From Jimgerdemannia flammicorona (Eukaryota; Mucoromycota; Endogonomycetes; Endogonales; Endogonaceae), in contig RBNI01001264.1 of the NCBI GenBank assembly GCA_003990745.1, positions 1-23,379 on the forward strand: a stretch of DNA of 23,379 nucleotides, in the 5' to 3' direction. Position numbers and translations under genes: made by a program. The notes under the pieces are model-generated. The model was not told the origin of the DNA. It saw nothing but the letters and a program-made list of their open reading frames with translations, and made no database searches. Shown piece after piece: positions 1-11,266 of the stretch (within the stretch, counting starts at the first letter, position 1; each line of letters opens with the position of its first letter).

Positions 1-1270
1 TTTTTATAGTCACTTGGACTTCTTGCTTTATTACCACATTCTATGTTATATTAAATACAATATCTGACCCAACCCACTACCCAATCTCCTTAAGAGGGAC
101 CCCATCAACTCTTACTTGTTTAAAGACTACTTGACCCTCAATTACTTCTATTTGACCCTTGCTCTGCATGCAGATCCTCTCAATAAGCTGGTGGTAACAG
201 CTACCCTAAGGCCCCTAGCCCACCCACCAGCTAGTCAAGAGATCCTCCATCAGCCTGTCCTACCTCAACAATCTCTCTGCAATGCTCAACCACTATCTTC
301 CCTCAAATATAAAGAGCCAATACCTAGTCAGCCCTACTCAAATCACCAAGACCCAGCCATACATAATTTACTCATTTTCCACTCTCTCTATAAGATGCTC
401 TTTCAAATTCTCCCAATAGCCTCTCACCTCATCTCCCCTCTTATAGACCCCTAGGTGCTCTCTCACTATGATCTAGAAATTACCAAGCACCTCACACTCT
501 CCCAACTAATGTTCAGGTAACTATATAAAACCCCCTTCTTACTCTACATTAAAGCACTCCTTATACTCAAACTCTCTACCCTCAATCAAATACCCAGAGC
601 AGAAGTTCAGCATGATATTCCTTTTTAGTATATATCACTATACTACTCAGAACTTAGGGGGAAGTTACTGCTTGATCTCAGTACACTAGGATCAAATATT
701 ATCTCAGTCCCACTCCTCATCTATACTAATACTCTGCTAATCCATTAATCATATGTCCAATCTTATCTCTCTCTGATACTCAACTCTATTCTCAATGATA
801 AATTCAACAAGAGGAGAGCTCCCAAGTAGGAGTCTATCTCAGTACTATATCACCAGTCCCCAATATACCTCTTCCTCATTGCTCTGTCACTATAGCTCAA
901 TGCAATGCATCCCTATAGTAATCTCTCACTAGAATCTTTTGAAGCACAATCTCTTACTGCTCTACAGGCTCACCAGTGACAGAAGATCTTCTATAAAACC
1001 CCTCAGAAAAACCCTCAACTCTCACATCTTCTGCATCAATGAGACCCAACTACCTCCTCATAGTTTCACCACTCTTCTCAGCTACCAGGCTCTCAAGCAA
1101 TAGAGTTTTCTTGAGAAATCTACTAGACCAAGACTGCCACAGTTCACTGGTAGTGAAAAAGTACTTCAGCTAATTTGACTTCAGTGTCCCACTTAGATCC
1201 AATTCTTAGCCAACTTCAATAGCTACCTCACTACTTAAGAAGAGAAATCTAGATAATATATAGGCCAAGT
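1..1270 (-). mobile_element. LINE A, 3' portion (decayed non-LTR retrotransposon)
   Basis: This is the 3' part of a minus-strand LINE. Its plus-strand left edge, a T run followed by atagtcacttgg, matches the 3' end of LINE B at 1341-1358 (T run, atagttactcag), so the two share a conserved 3' terminus ending in ...actat plus poly(A). The purine-rich 3' UTR and the distal ORF2 region align by eye with LINE B 1347-2622. No reading frame of any length survives and TAG/TAA are frequent. The poly(A) tail runs off the window, with only five Ts visible. The sequence stops at 1270-1283 exactly where LINE B was inserted and resumes at 7215. The plus-strand open frame at 116-454 is a chance frame in this low-complexity sequence. 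Confidence 0.8.
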
Positions 1271-1279
1271 ATTATATCT

Positions 1280-1283
<4 letters not shown>
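1271..1283. repeat. 13-bp target-site duplication of LINE B, left copy
   Basis: The sequence attatatcttcag is repeated perfectly at 7215-7227. The two copies flank LINE B precisely: one abuts the poly(T) (with a single g between) and the other abuts the element's 5' end. Joining LINE A across the duplication restores collinearity with LINE B around 2611-2640, which serves as an empty-site test. Confidence 0.9.

Positions 1284-1284
<1 letters not shown>

Positions 1285-1346
<62 letters not shown>
1285..1346 (-). repeat. Poly(A) tail of LINE B (62-nt T run on plus strand)
   Basis: An uninterrupted run of 62 T lies between the left target duplication and the conserved LINE 3' end. It is long and uninterrupted for an element otherwise so mutated, probably because A/T runs contain no cytosine for the mutational process to hit. 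Assembly slippage in the run length is possible. Confidence 0.9.
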
Positions 1347-1349
<3 letters not shown>

Positions 1350-2200
1350 GTTACTCAGACTTTACTATTTATTACTAGTTTATATATATATTTACATTAA
1401 CTCCTCCCACTATCCAATCTCTATAGGGGACCCCCCCCCTCCTCTCTTCTACTCCTTCATACTTGAAAATCACCCTATCTCCTACAACTCCAACCCTCTC
1501 TCTACTGTATCTGTATATCTTTTCTACCAAATGATACTGCCAATTACCCTACAGTCTCCACCTATACCACCAACTTATCAAAATATTCTCCATCAATCTT
1601 TCTCATCACACCAGTCTTACTCCTAAGCCCAGATATCTTCCATCCTTGAATATATACATCCAGTAATCTGCTAACCCTACCTATATAGCCAGCACCCACC
1701 CTAAAGTAAACTATTCCTTCCCAACCCCTCCCACCAGTCTATTCCACAGATCCTCCCACTGATCTCTCATACTATCTCCTCTCTGCATAACACCCAACTT
1801 TTTTTCAACTACTATCTAGAAGTTACTGAGCATCTCATACTCCTCTAGTCAATGTTCAGACATCTGTATAAAACCCTCTTCCTGTCTAACATTATAGCAC
1901 TCCTTACAGTCAAAGGTTCTCTCTTCTACCAGATGGCCAGAGTAAAAGTTGAGTATGACATTCCTCCTCAATATATACCACCAGACCACTCAATACTTCA
2001 GTGGCAGCCACTGCTGAATCTCAGTGCTTCAGTTCCAGATCCTGTTCCAGTCTCACTCTTTGCCAACACCCATCAACTACTATTTACTGGGCCACAGATC
2101 CTGCCCCAACCCCCTCTAGCATTCAACCCTATCATTAATATCAAAGTCACCAAAGAGGGTGCCCCCTAGCAACACTTGGTCCCACCTCTATATTGCTGGG
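1347..2200 (-). other. LINE B 3' UTR and distal ORF2 remnant, no intact frame
   Basis: No gene is supportable here. The sequence aligns with LINE A 6-1270 by eye (shared aggggacccc block at 1424-1433 versus 95-103, and shared distal blocks), so it is LINE 3'-terminal sequence. The plus-strand open frame 1852-2169 lies antisense to the element and has no recognisable product. Where ORF2 ends and the 3' UTR begins cannot be fixed because stops are frequent. Confidence 0.6.
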
Positions 2201-5075
2201 CCCCAAGGCTTTTCTCCCTCATCTCTCTGCTAATAAATACTGATGCAGTATGCTCCATCAGCAACTCCTTACCAGAAGCCCTTAAATACATGTGCTCATT
2301 GTTCTGAAGTCCAACCAAGGATAGAAGATCTCCTGTAGATCCTCTCAGTGAGGACCTTATCTCTCAGACCTTCTTCAATAGAGAAATCTAGCTGCCTCCC
2401 CCCAGCTCAACAGCTCTCTTCAGCCACTATACTCTCAGGCAGTGTAACCTCTTCAGAAAGTCAACCAGCACAAGTCCCCCTCTAGTTACTGATAGAGATA
2501 GAATTTCTCAGCTAATCTGACTTCTCTTCTCTGTCCAGATCCACCCCTTGGCTAGTTTCAGTAGTCTCTTCACCACCCAGGCCAGGAAGTCCAGATGATA
2601 TGTCAGATACTATAACTTCAGCAGCCAGTAAGTATTCAAGATAGAAACATGCCCTACCAGAGATAAGTAGCAGTCTCTCCAGCTTTGTAGGGCCTCTCTC
2701 CAGATAACTACTCACTGCTCCTACCAAAGTTTTGGAAGAATGGACCTATATACTAACAGATAGATGTCCATGTCTCACTACCTCTCCAGTAGGGACAATT
2801 GTTCCACTGACCTCCCCCCCTACCAGGCCATTACCCAGCACTATTATTTCACACTTGTACTAATTGAGCTTTGCCCCAGAGTGTGCCTCATACTACTCTA
2901 CAGTCTCCTTGAGCTCCTTAATATTAGCAATCAAACCCAGACCAACTACTATATCATCTACAAAAGCACCAACTTTCCACTCAATGCCATAAATTGAAAG
3001 CTCTTCTATCTTCTGCTAAATTCTATCTATTAAGAGCTCTAAGGAGAGTGTATACAAAATAGAGGACAGTGGATCCCCTTGGGGAACACCCCTACCCAGA
3101 GAGAAAGCCACTCCTCTATGCCTATTATATATGATCACAGCCTTGCTCCCTTCTAGTAGACTGACTATTTCTGCTTGGAACTGATAAGGGACTCTAATTC
3201 TGTCTAATATCTTTGCCAATCAGATCCTCTGAACATGGTTATATGCCTTCTTCTGATCCAAGAAGACCAGGTGCCTATCCAATCTACAGACTTATATTCT
3301 CTCAATAATCTCATATATGTATCTAAGCTGTGCTATCCCAAATGAGTTGTTCTCTGACAAATCCCCACTGCTCTACTCTCAAGACCTGCTAGGCCACCTT
3401 CTGCAGCCTCACTACTACTACCTTAGTAATCAACTTCCTGTCTATGTCCAGTAGTATAATCAACCTCCAGTTTCTCCAGTCCTCCCTCCTACTCTTGTTC
3501 TTATACAGCAGTGCCACCAGCCCCAGATTCTGCTCCCCTACCCATCTCTCAAACTACAGTACCAAGTCACAGAGTGCTCTCAGCTCTCTCAGTATATTGG
3601 GGATATCTACCATCTTCTTCCAGAAAGCCTAGGGCAGGCTGTTCTCCCCTGGTACTATATCCAATGTAGTTATAGCAAGAACCTGGTGAATCTCCTTCTC
3701 CTGTACCAGTATCATCAGGTTGTCTAGCCCTTCTGCCTGTAGCAGGTGCCAATTCTCCAAGGCAGTATCAATGGAGGTATCTTCTGCCCCACCCTCCTTC
3801 TCACTCCACAAGCCACTCCACTACTTCTTCAGTGATCTGAGAATATCTTGTATGCTATGTACCAATATCCTCTCAGAATCAAGAAATCCCTCCCATCTCT
3901 ACCAAACCCTCCTTGCCTGAAGGGCCCTTGTGAGAAACTTAGAGGGCCTCTCTTCTTCCTCCAGCCCCTGCCAATGAAGACATGCTGCCATACTTTGCAC
4001 TTGCACTTCCTCCTCCTCCCACAATACCTATTGCAACTCTATGACCTCCTTTTGCACTCATAGCAATCTCCAATCCTCTACCCCTTCTAGGGCCACCAAA
4101 TCTGCCCAATCTTCCAACAGTCTCATCAATCTAACAGAGGTCCACACCCTCTTCTTCTTCCTCTATCTCCTAGCTAACCACACCTGCCTCTCTCCAATAA
4201 ACCCTAGTAGCCTCCTTCAGCCTCACCCACCTAGCATCAACTGAGATACCTTCTCTTATCCACCCCTCTACCCTCTGCTAAATATCCTCAGTCCACCTGT
4301 CTCACAGTACCTTATTGTCCACTAGGGAGGAGTTGAGGCACCAATATCTCAGTTCATCCCCACTTCCCCCAAAATGTCCCTGACCCAGTAGTCTCCAATG
4401 ATTGGACCACAGACACCATTCCACCTCCAGAGACCCTCAAACATCCAGACCCCAGTAGTTTGCAGTCAAAATCCAGTCAATACTCATCTCCAGGCCACTT
4501 GCCCAATGCATATATATTCTTCTGTTGCTCTATAGCTCCCTGCTAGCATCCACCAAAGCACTCAGCCTCTCCACCTCCTCCCATGTCTTCAAACCTCCAC
4601 TCCTCCCCTCCACTCCCTGCCCTCCATCAGTTCTATCCAACAGTACATCTCTGACTATATTAAAGTCTCCACCAAGTATATCCACTACAGTCTCTGCCAG
4701 AGGCCCCTCCTTCTGGAGACCCTCTACCCACTCTACTCATTCACTCCTCACTACAGGACAGTAGCAGGATCCAACTATAACCAGTTCCCACCCAGTGCAA
4801 ATCCACTCTCCCTAGACCAGCCTGTCTTCTCAGTTCTGTACATTCCATATCTCCTCTCTGTCCTTCCTGATCAGAATCCCAATCTTGTCCTTCCAAACTA
4901 CCTCCTCTCCCCATTTCTTTATCCATTCCAGTTTATCCAAATCATTCTCACACTTGACATTCTGTAAAAGAAAGAGATTGGCCTCCAATTCCTTCAGCCA
5001 AGCAAAAATGTTCTATTAATGAAATAAAACCCAGAGCCCATTTACATTTAAAGAGAAAATATTGGTTATACTGTT
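2200..5075 (-). pseudogene. LINE B ORF2: APE-type endonuclease + reverse transcriptase, decayed
   Basis: Read on the minus strand, the N-terminal endonuclease begins near 5065 with a segment like SLNVNGLW, then NIFAWLKELEANLFLLQ and KIGILIRKD, the pattern of the exonuclease-III/APE fold that nicks target DNA. The RT follows, with GVPQGDPLSS near 3090 and the catalytic FVDD box near 2955 (KVGAFVDDIVVGL), then LN.YKCEIIVLGN. RT copies the element RNA at the nicked target. Stops interrupt every domain: CAG or TGG codons have become TAG, including one in LN*YKCEI where Trp is usual. The longest surviving piece, 3016-3219, covers only part of the RT. The C-terminal boundary is uncertain. It is not functional. 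Confidence 0.8.
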
Positions 5076-5099
5076 TATAAGGAATAATGTATAATAGTA

Positions 5100-7131
5100 A
5101 GCACATCTTCTACTGCTCTATGTTCATCTCCTCCTGAGCTAGGTCTAGATCATATTCTGCAGCTTCCTCCTTCTCTTCAGTCCTCTTAGTCTCTAGTTCA
5201 ATCAGAAGTTCAGTGAGCTCCCCATCCTCCTTTTTCTTAAATTCCTCATGATATTCCAGGCAGACCTCTTGCCAGAGCTATAACTCATACCACTCTGCTC
5301 AACAGAAAGCAGCCCTCTCACTAGCAGCAGCTGCCAGCCCAGCCTCTCTCTCCTTATCAATCTCATACCCTTTCTTTTCTAGGAAAATTACAAGAATCTC
5401 TGCCTTCAATACCTCCACCACTCTCTTGCCATACAAGATATATGTTCAATGCTCATTACTCATCACTTGCAGATCCACCTCTCCCAACTCCTCCACTCTA
5501 AAGTTATTTATCATCCTGCATATCTACAGTAGATTTCCCATCTTCTTCCCCCTAGGAGTCACTGGTCACCCTCCATCCAGCATCAAGATATCAGTCCCTG
5601 TACTCACAGCCTCATCCCACACCTCCTCTTAAATATCCACCAATTTATCCTCACCTACTACCAGTACCTGCCCCCCTTTCACTATCTCAGAAACTCTAAA
5701 GTGTACCTACTAGGCTTTCTGTATGAGCACATCTTCTGCCACTCTGTCTCTTGAAGCTGGACTCCATTAAATAAGAGGTATAGGGGTCAGAGATGGCTCC
5801 CAGACCTCAAAGATATCATCCACATAAGGGTTACCTCCCTTCACCTCCTCTCTCCTTCCTGGCCCCTTTTCTGCATTCTCTCTATCCTTGCTAGCCCAGA
5901 TGCTCTTCTTGACTCCCTCTCTAATTTCAATATCACCAGCATCTATCTTCACCCTGCTTTCTAGGTTTACTAACAGCTCTCTCTGCCTCTTGTATCCTTG
6001 GGCTCTTTCCCACCATCTCTTATCTATCTGAATCCTCTTTTCATTCACTACTTCCAAATGTGTCAACTCAATATATATCTTCTAAGCCTTAGCCCTCTAC
6101 TCTACAGTACTACTCAGCTCTTCCAGTACCTTTAGCAGATCCTCTTCCTCCTCCTCACTCCCTTTCACTCTTATCACTTTGTACAAGAAAGCCCTCCAGA
6201 CCATCACCAAAGGCCAGTTTCTAGCCTTCTCAGTAGCTTCCTTCCCTACCAACTAAATTCAAACATCAACATCCCCAGTTCTGAACAAGGTCCCCTCTCA
6301 GACCTGGAACCCAATATTGACTACCTTGCCATACTCAGCTATGACTTCCACAACTCTCCTCCTTGTCTCCTTAGTGGTTACTGTAGGTATCTCCTTTACC
6401 AGTAATTACACCACTCTGGGGTCCCACTTCAAGCAATGCATCATCAGAACACACACCTCTCTAACTATCAACCCTGTCTTCAGAGTCTCCTCCAATGGTC
6501 TAGCCTCCTTGAAGCCAACCTCCACTCCTTTCAGTTCCTTCAGAAACTTTACAGATACTGCTCCAGCCACCTGCTTAGCAATCAGCCCCAGAACTATTTT
6601 CACTATCACCACTAAGCTCCAGAAGTATAAGATAACTATAAACTCTAAGATTGACTTCTTAAGTAATGGTGCCACTGCTAGTTCTGTTATACTATCTGCC
6701 AAATCACTAGGCCTCATGCCTTTTCCACTGCTCAGTCTACTATCAGTAGTCCTATCTAGATTTTTTTTCTGATCATCCATTATACTCCTATTAGTAGTTA
6801 CCTCCTCAGCCCCTATACTACCAGCTCTACTACTTCAGCTCCCCAGAGAGACTCCCCCTTGAGACTGCTGCTCTGAAGTCTTCATTGTCTCCTTATCTCT
6901 CCTAAGCCAGTCCTCCAGCCTAGCTCTCTGCTGACCTCCCTTCACCTTATCCATAAAGCTCATCCTTCCTGTCCCCTGACCTCCAGCACTGCCTCCTTCC
7001 CTACCATGTCCTCCTACCAGTAGGCCCCTTATGCTTCCCTCCAAGCTAGGACCCCTCTCTACATACTGTTAGTTAAATACACCCAGACCACTCTACTCAG
7101 TATGTACCTCAGAATGCTCATTAATTGTCAT
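5100..7131 (-). pseudogene. LINE B ORF1 (RNA-binding, Gag-like), decayed
   Basis: The ORF starts at ATG 7131, aligned with the LINE E ORF1 start (21509) after similar 5' UTRs. An early segment SFMDKVKGGQQRARLEDWL (near 6900-6960) matches the LINE E N-terminal region. The best-preserved block, 6406-6780, reads PLLKKSILEF..., ILGLIAKQVAGAVSVKFLK and HCLKWDPRVV, clearly homologous to LINE E residues encoded near 22117-22384. Another block, 5767-6066, carries the C-terminal region (LESRVKIDAGDIEIREG). In LINE-type elements ORF1 coats element RNA. Stops and the loss of every CG make it a pseudogene. No CCHC zinc knuckle is seen. Confidence 0.78.
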
Positions 7132-7214
7132 GATACTAATAGCTTTTCTCCAGAACCTGTGTTGAAAGTATTGCCAAAAGGTTATATAACCTGAATATTA
7201 CTAGAGAAAAGGTA

Positions 7215-7227
7215 ATTATATCTTCAG
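7215..7227. repeat. 13-bp target-site duplication of LINE B, right copy
   Basis: This is an exact repeat of 1271-1283. It abuts the 5' end of LINE B (minus-strand TACC at 7211-7214) and resumes the LINE A sequence. Confidence 0.9.
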
Positions 7228-9590
7228 TAGTTAGTAGATATTCAGAATTACCACTCTGCTAGCCAGAGAGATGTGATGCTCTCCCTAGCTCTAAAGTGCC
7301 TCACTCCAATCTGAGACCCTGCTCTTCTACCAAGCCCTGATCAGAACAGATACATATATCAACAAATAAACTCCAAGGTATTGCACAGCCTTGTCAGCTA
7401 GAACAATTGTTCCAATAATATTCCCTCCCACCACTCTATTTTCAAGCACTATTATTTTGCACTTATGCCAATTCAGCCTTATACTAGAACATATCTCATA
7501 CCACTCTATTGTCTCCCTCAACACTACTACATCAGCTACAGAGTTAATCCCACTATCATATTATTAGCAAAGGCACATAACTCTGAATACTGACAATGGA
7601 TCCCCTTGAGGGACCTATCTTTCTAGGATAAATGTCATACTCCTATGACTATTGTACAAGATAGCTACCTTATTACTTTCTAGTAAGCTAACTATTGAGA
7701 TCCAAAATTATTATAAAATCTTAATCCTATTAAGCACTTTATCTAGCCAGACATATCTCACCCAATCATAGGCCTTTTCTTGATCCAAAAAAACTAGTCT
7801 CCCATTCAGACTGCTCATCCTCATCCCTTCTATAATACCATGTATCTATATAGTACTATTTTGAATGAGGCATCTCTCAACAAAGCCATGCTGCTCCTCA
7901 TCTAATACCTGTTGAGCCACATGCTATAAGTATGTCACTATTATCTTAGTAACCAACTTTCTATTCATATCTAGGAGTATAATCAGCCTCCAGTTCCTCT
8001 AATCCTCTCTAATACTCTTGTTCTTATAGAGTAAGATCACCAAGCTAAGATCCTACTTGCCAACCCACCTTTCTGTCAAGAGAACATAATTATACAGTAT
8101 TACCATTTCTCCAAGAACTCTAGGGACTCCCACCATTTGTTTCCAGAAATCCCAAGAGAGCCTATTCTCACCTGAGACTATGTCTGACTTTGTAGTAAAA
8201 ATAACTTACTGAATCTCCTCCTTCTGAACTGGCCAGGACAGCTGATCAATACCATCTACCAGGAGCAGATTCCAATCCTCCAGAGCAAGTTCAATATCCT
8301 CAGCACTGGTACCTCCAATATCCTCACTCTATAAATTACTCCATCATTCCTTAAGAGAGCCTAGGATTTATTGGGTATCATGAATAACTATATCTGCTAA
8401 ATAAACTATGCCATCCCATCTCTACTTTGTCTGTCTGGCCCAAAGTAGCTGAGAAAGATACCTAGAGGGCCTCTCTCTCTCTTCCAACCCCTGCCATCAT
8501 AACTGAGTAGCCATCCCCTTCACATACATCTCCTCCTCCTCTCTTAAAACAGTTTGTAGCTCTACTACCTCTAGTTTGGTATATGTTAATCTCTAATCAT
8601 CAATCTCTTCCAAGCTCAGCAATTCAACCCAAGCTCTCTGCAGCCAAGCAAGTCTGCTAGAGGCCCAATATACCTTTTTCCTCCTCTGTCTTCTCACTGT
8701 CTGACCAGTCTTCTCTCAGTAAACCCTGGCAGTCTCCTTCAGCTACTCTTAATGAGTATCTATAAGAAGACCCTCACTAATCCAAATATCAATCTTTTAC
8801 TGAATATCTATAATCCATCTATCCTACAGCTCCCCCTCTGCTAGCAGAGAGGAGTTGAGGCACCAATGTCCAGACTTATCTCCACTTTCTCTGAAATGAG
8901 CCTGTTCTAATAGTTCCTAATAATCAGACCACAGATATCACTCAGCCTCTAGTAACTTCCAAATATCCAACCCTAGCAGTCTGCTATCAGTACTCAGTCA
9001 ATCCTTATTCCCAAGCCATTCACTCAGTACATATAAATCCTCCTATCTCCCCAGAACCTCCTGCCAGTATCTACTAGAGAACTCAGCCTTTCTACTTCCT
9101 CTTATATATATCTTCAGACTTCTACTCTGACCTCCAGCCCCCTGCCCTCTGTTAGTCCTATCTACTAGCACATCTCTGACTATATTAAAGTCTCTTTTAA
9201 GAATATCTACTCTAGCCTCCATGAGAGCCCCACTTTTCCAGAGTCTCTTCATCTACTCTACCCACTCATCTTATATAGCAGAACAGTAGCAGGAATCCAC
9301 TGTTACTAGCTCCCACTCTGGTCAACTCTATTCTCTCCAAACCAGCTAGTCTCTTCAGCTCCTCATATCTTATACATATCTCTCCTTTATCACTCTAGAC
9401 CAAAATCTCAACTTTGTCCTTCCAAACTACCTCATCTCTCCATTTTTTCATCCAATCTAGTCTATCTAAGTCATTTTTATATCTAATATCCTATAAAAGA
9501 AAGAGATTAGCCTCTAATCTCTTTAGCTAAGTAAAAATGTTCTGATATTGAACTGATCTCCATAGCCTATTTATATTCAAAGAAAAATAT
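7228..9590 (-). pseudogene. LINE A ORF2: endonuclease + reverse transcriptase, decayed
   Basis: The minus strand holds a degraded endonuclease (about 8900-9580) and RT (about 7230-8450). The RT motif VPQGDPLS is recognisable at about 7595-7620. The block 7327-7524 reads ETIEWYEICSSIRLNWHKC and later KAVQYLGVYL, the RT palm-thumb region, equivalent to LINE B 2760-2930. The catalytic FADD/FVDD box is FANN here (AAT AAT near 7565), so both aspartates are lost, and a segment between it and the QGDPLS motif is shorter than in LINE B. Stops occur throughout. It cannot encode active RT. Confidence 0.72.
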
Positions 9591-9711
9591 TAGTTATACT
9601 ATTCATAAGAAGTAATGTTAAAAGCCAACCATATTTCTCCAGTATCATTTGGATTACACAATCTTTGAAAAGTACTTACAATATCATTTTTGGAGAAAAG
9701 AGACTAACAAC

Positions 9712-10789
9712 ATAGTGACTGACAGATAATCTGAGATATGTACTGAGCAGGGTGGCTCTAGTGCATTTGACTAGCAGTATATGGGGAGAGATCCTGGCCT
9801 AGGGAGAGGTATGAGGGGGCTACTGGCAAGAGGATATAGAAGGAGAGAAGGCAGTGGTGGAGGACAGGGATCTGAGAGAGCAAGCTTTGTGGAGATGGTA
9901 AAGGAGAGATGACAGGCATCTAGACTGAAGGAATGGCTGAGAAAAGGCAAGGAGATGGAGAAGGCAGCTGTTTATAGAGAAGTAGTCCTTAGTGATGAGA
10001 GCAGTAGAGCTAGGGGTATAGTGGCTGGGGTGAGCATGATGGCTGATAGCAATAGAACTGCCAATCTGAGAAAAAATCCAGATGTAACTGCTGATGGTAC
10101 AGCTGAGTGGCAGGGGCTTGGAGGGCAGGGAGATTTGGCAGATGGTGTGACAGATCTGGTGGTAGCCCTATTACTCAAAAAATCGATCTCAGCATTTGCA
10201 GTTATACTGTGCTTCTGAGGCCTAGCAGTGATGGCAAAAATGATACTGGGGCTCATTGCTAAGCAGGTGGCTAGAGTGGTATCAGTAAAGTTTCTGAAGG
10301 GATTGAAGGGAGTAAAGGTGGGCTTTGAGGAGGCTGAGCCTTTAGAGGAGGTGCTGAAGGTTAGTTTGACTGTTGGAGAGATATATATCCCTATAGTGTA
10401 TTGTCTGAGATGAGATCTCAGAGTAGTATAACTACTGGTGAAAGGAGTGCCCATGGTGATAGTGGTGGAGATGAGAAGGAGAGTTGAGAAGGTCATGATA
10501 GAGTATAGCGAGATGGTGGATATCAGATTCAGAGTCTGGGAGAGGACCTCACTCAGAACTGGGGATGTTGATGTGCAGATTCAGCTGGCAGAGAAGGAGC
10601 TATCAGGAAGACAAGGGACTGGCCTTTGGTAATAGTCTGGAGGGCAATCTTGTGCAAGGTGATGAGGGTGAAGGAGAGTGAGGAGGAGGAAGAGGACTTA
10701 TTGAAAGTACTGAAAGAGCTGAGTGGTGTGATAGAATAGCAGGCAAAGGCTTGGAAGGCTTTTGTAGAATTGATACACTTAGAGGTAGT
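9712..10789 (+). pseudogene. LINE D ORF1, N-terminal two-thirds, decayed
   Basis: The start codon has become ATA (9712) where LINE E has ATG in the same context (gactaacaacATAg versus gactatcaacATGg). Surviving blocks 9955-10218 and 10228-10413 read LRKNPDVTADG, LADGVTDLVVALLLKKS, MILGLIAKQVARVVSVKFL, and correspond one to one with LINE E (LEKNPDVTVVG, LADGVTGMVSAPLLKKS, MILGLVVQEVKGVATVKFL). The later block 10438-10632 corresponds to the second RRM-like region of E (EYSEMVDIRFRVWE versus EYGDIIDIGFKVWE). In-frame TGA/TAG stops separate the blocks. Protein similarity to E is only moderate, so D is a different subfamily and not simply an older copy of E. Confidence 0.8.
10785..10789. repeat. 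5-bp target-site duplication of gypsy element, left (gtagt)
   Basis: This pairs with gtggt at 21072-21076, with one transition difference. LINE E shows the uninterrupted site; removing one copy makes LINE D collinear with E without a gap. Confidence 0.78.
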
Positions 10790-11149
10790 TGTAAGAGGGT
10801 TGCTTTTTAGGATAACCGTTACATAGTTCTGGAAGGGTTTTCTGGAAGTTCTGGATATTCTGGAAGACCATTTTCTTATGGTCAAGATCAATTTCGTATG
10901 GAGTATGTCCTCTACGCTTATTGATTTCAAGATCGGGTTGACATCTCAACCAAAGTCCTTTTTTTTGGACTAGTTCTGGATGTTCAGGATTTTCCGTATT
11001 TCAGGAAGGTCAAGAAACTAAGACCAGCTTAGTTGAATTGGTGTATCGCTGCAGACAATACTCAATTAGAAAATTTCATAATGGGGTTAGGAGTGAGACC
11101 TAACAGAGAGCGGGTTTACTTAAGAGTGGTTTGTGGGGTATTAAATAGA

Positions 11150-11155
11150 TTTATT
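11150..11155 (-). promoter_or_regulatory. Candidate polyadenylation signal AATAAA in 3' LTR
   Basis: AATAAA on the minus strand lies about 110 nt downstream of TATA box 2. It would place the R region between about 11240 and 11130. The position is plausible for 3' end formation of element RNA in the 3' LTR, but the hexamer is common in AT-rich DNA. Confidence 0.4.
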
Positions 11156-11266
11156 CTCTATTCATGATATTGCTATACTAGGAGTAGTTGTGTGGGGATA
11201 TTGTGGGGAGGTATTCAGGAATGTTCTTGTATGTTCGAGTCTGGGATTCTGAGGTCTGGGGGGGGG

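Larger units (their letters stand above)
1284..7214 (-). mobile_element. LINE B, full-length decayed non-LTR retrotransposon inserted in LINE A
   Basis: This element is about 5.9 kb, on the minus strand, with a 62-nt poly(A) tail (poly(T) at 1285-1346), a 3' UTR, a decayed ORF2 with endonuclease and reverse transcriptase remnants, a decayed ORF1, and an 83-bp 5' UTR. Its 5' terminus on the minus strand (TACCTTTTCTC...GTAATATTCAGG) lines up with the 5' start of LINE E at 21427 (TACCTTTCACC...GTAACATTCAGG), so it is full length. The 13-bp target duplication closes the case. Both ORFs carry many stops from C-to-T and G-to-A changes, and I find no CG dinucleotide in it. The clade is unresolved; an APE-type endonuclease plus RT in a two-ORF layout excludes the CRE type. 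Confidence 0.88.
7215..9627 (-). mobile_element. LINE A, 5' portion (decayed, 5'-truncated)
   Basis: This continues LINE A across the LINE B insertion. It aligns by eye with LINE B from about 2611 to about 5095, covering the RT, the endonuclease and the ORF1-ORF2 junction (minus-strand TATAACTAATATTT...TTTGAATATAAATA against LINE B 5035-5075). It ends near 9620-9627, without ORF1, where LINE D begins on the opposite strand. Missing 5' sequence is typical of incomplete target-primed reverse transcription, but deletion on insertion of D is also possible. No CG dinucleotide is seen. Confidence 0.8.
9630..10789 (+). mobile_element. LINE D, 5' portion (decayed), interrupted by the gypsy element
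   Basis: This plus-strand LINE begins around 9630: catatttctcc...gattacacaatctttg aligns with LINE E taccttt...ggtgacacaagatttg (21427 onward). It continues through an ORF1 homologue and is cut at 10789 by the LTR element. It resumes at 21077 with no gap once one copy of the 5-bp duplication is removed (LINE E equivalent: gtggatgg near 22744). Only two CG dinucleotides are seen in this part (10184, 10509). Confidence 0.83.

Noticed and set aside
116..454. Plus-strand 112-codon open frame near the left edge, and the similar frame at 1852-2169
   Set aside because: They lie antisense in LINE 3' regions of pyrimidine-rich sequence; they are not shared in frame between LINE A and B.
1..9627. Classic Neurospora-type RIP (CpA only) as the sole explanation of LINE decay
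   Set aside because: CA and TG dinucleotides remain abundant while CG is absent, so CpG was the main target; TAG/TAA stops show that some CpA sites were hit as well.
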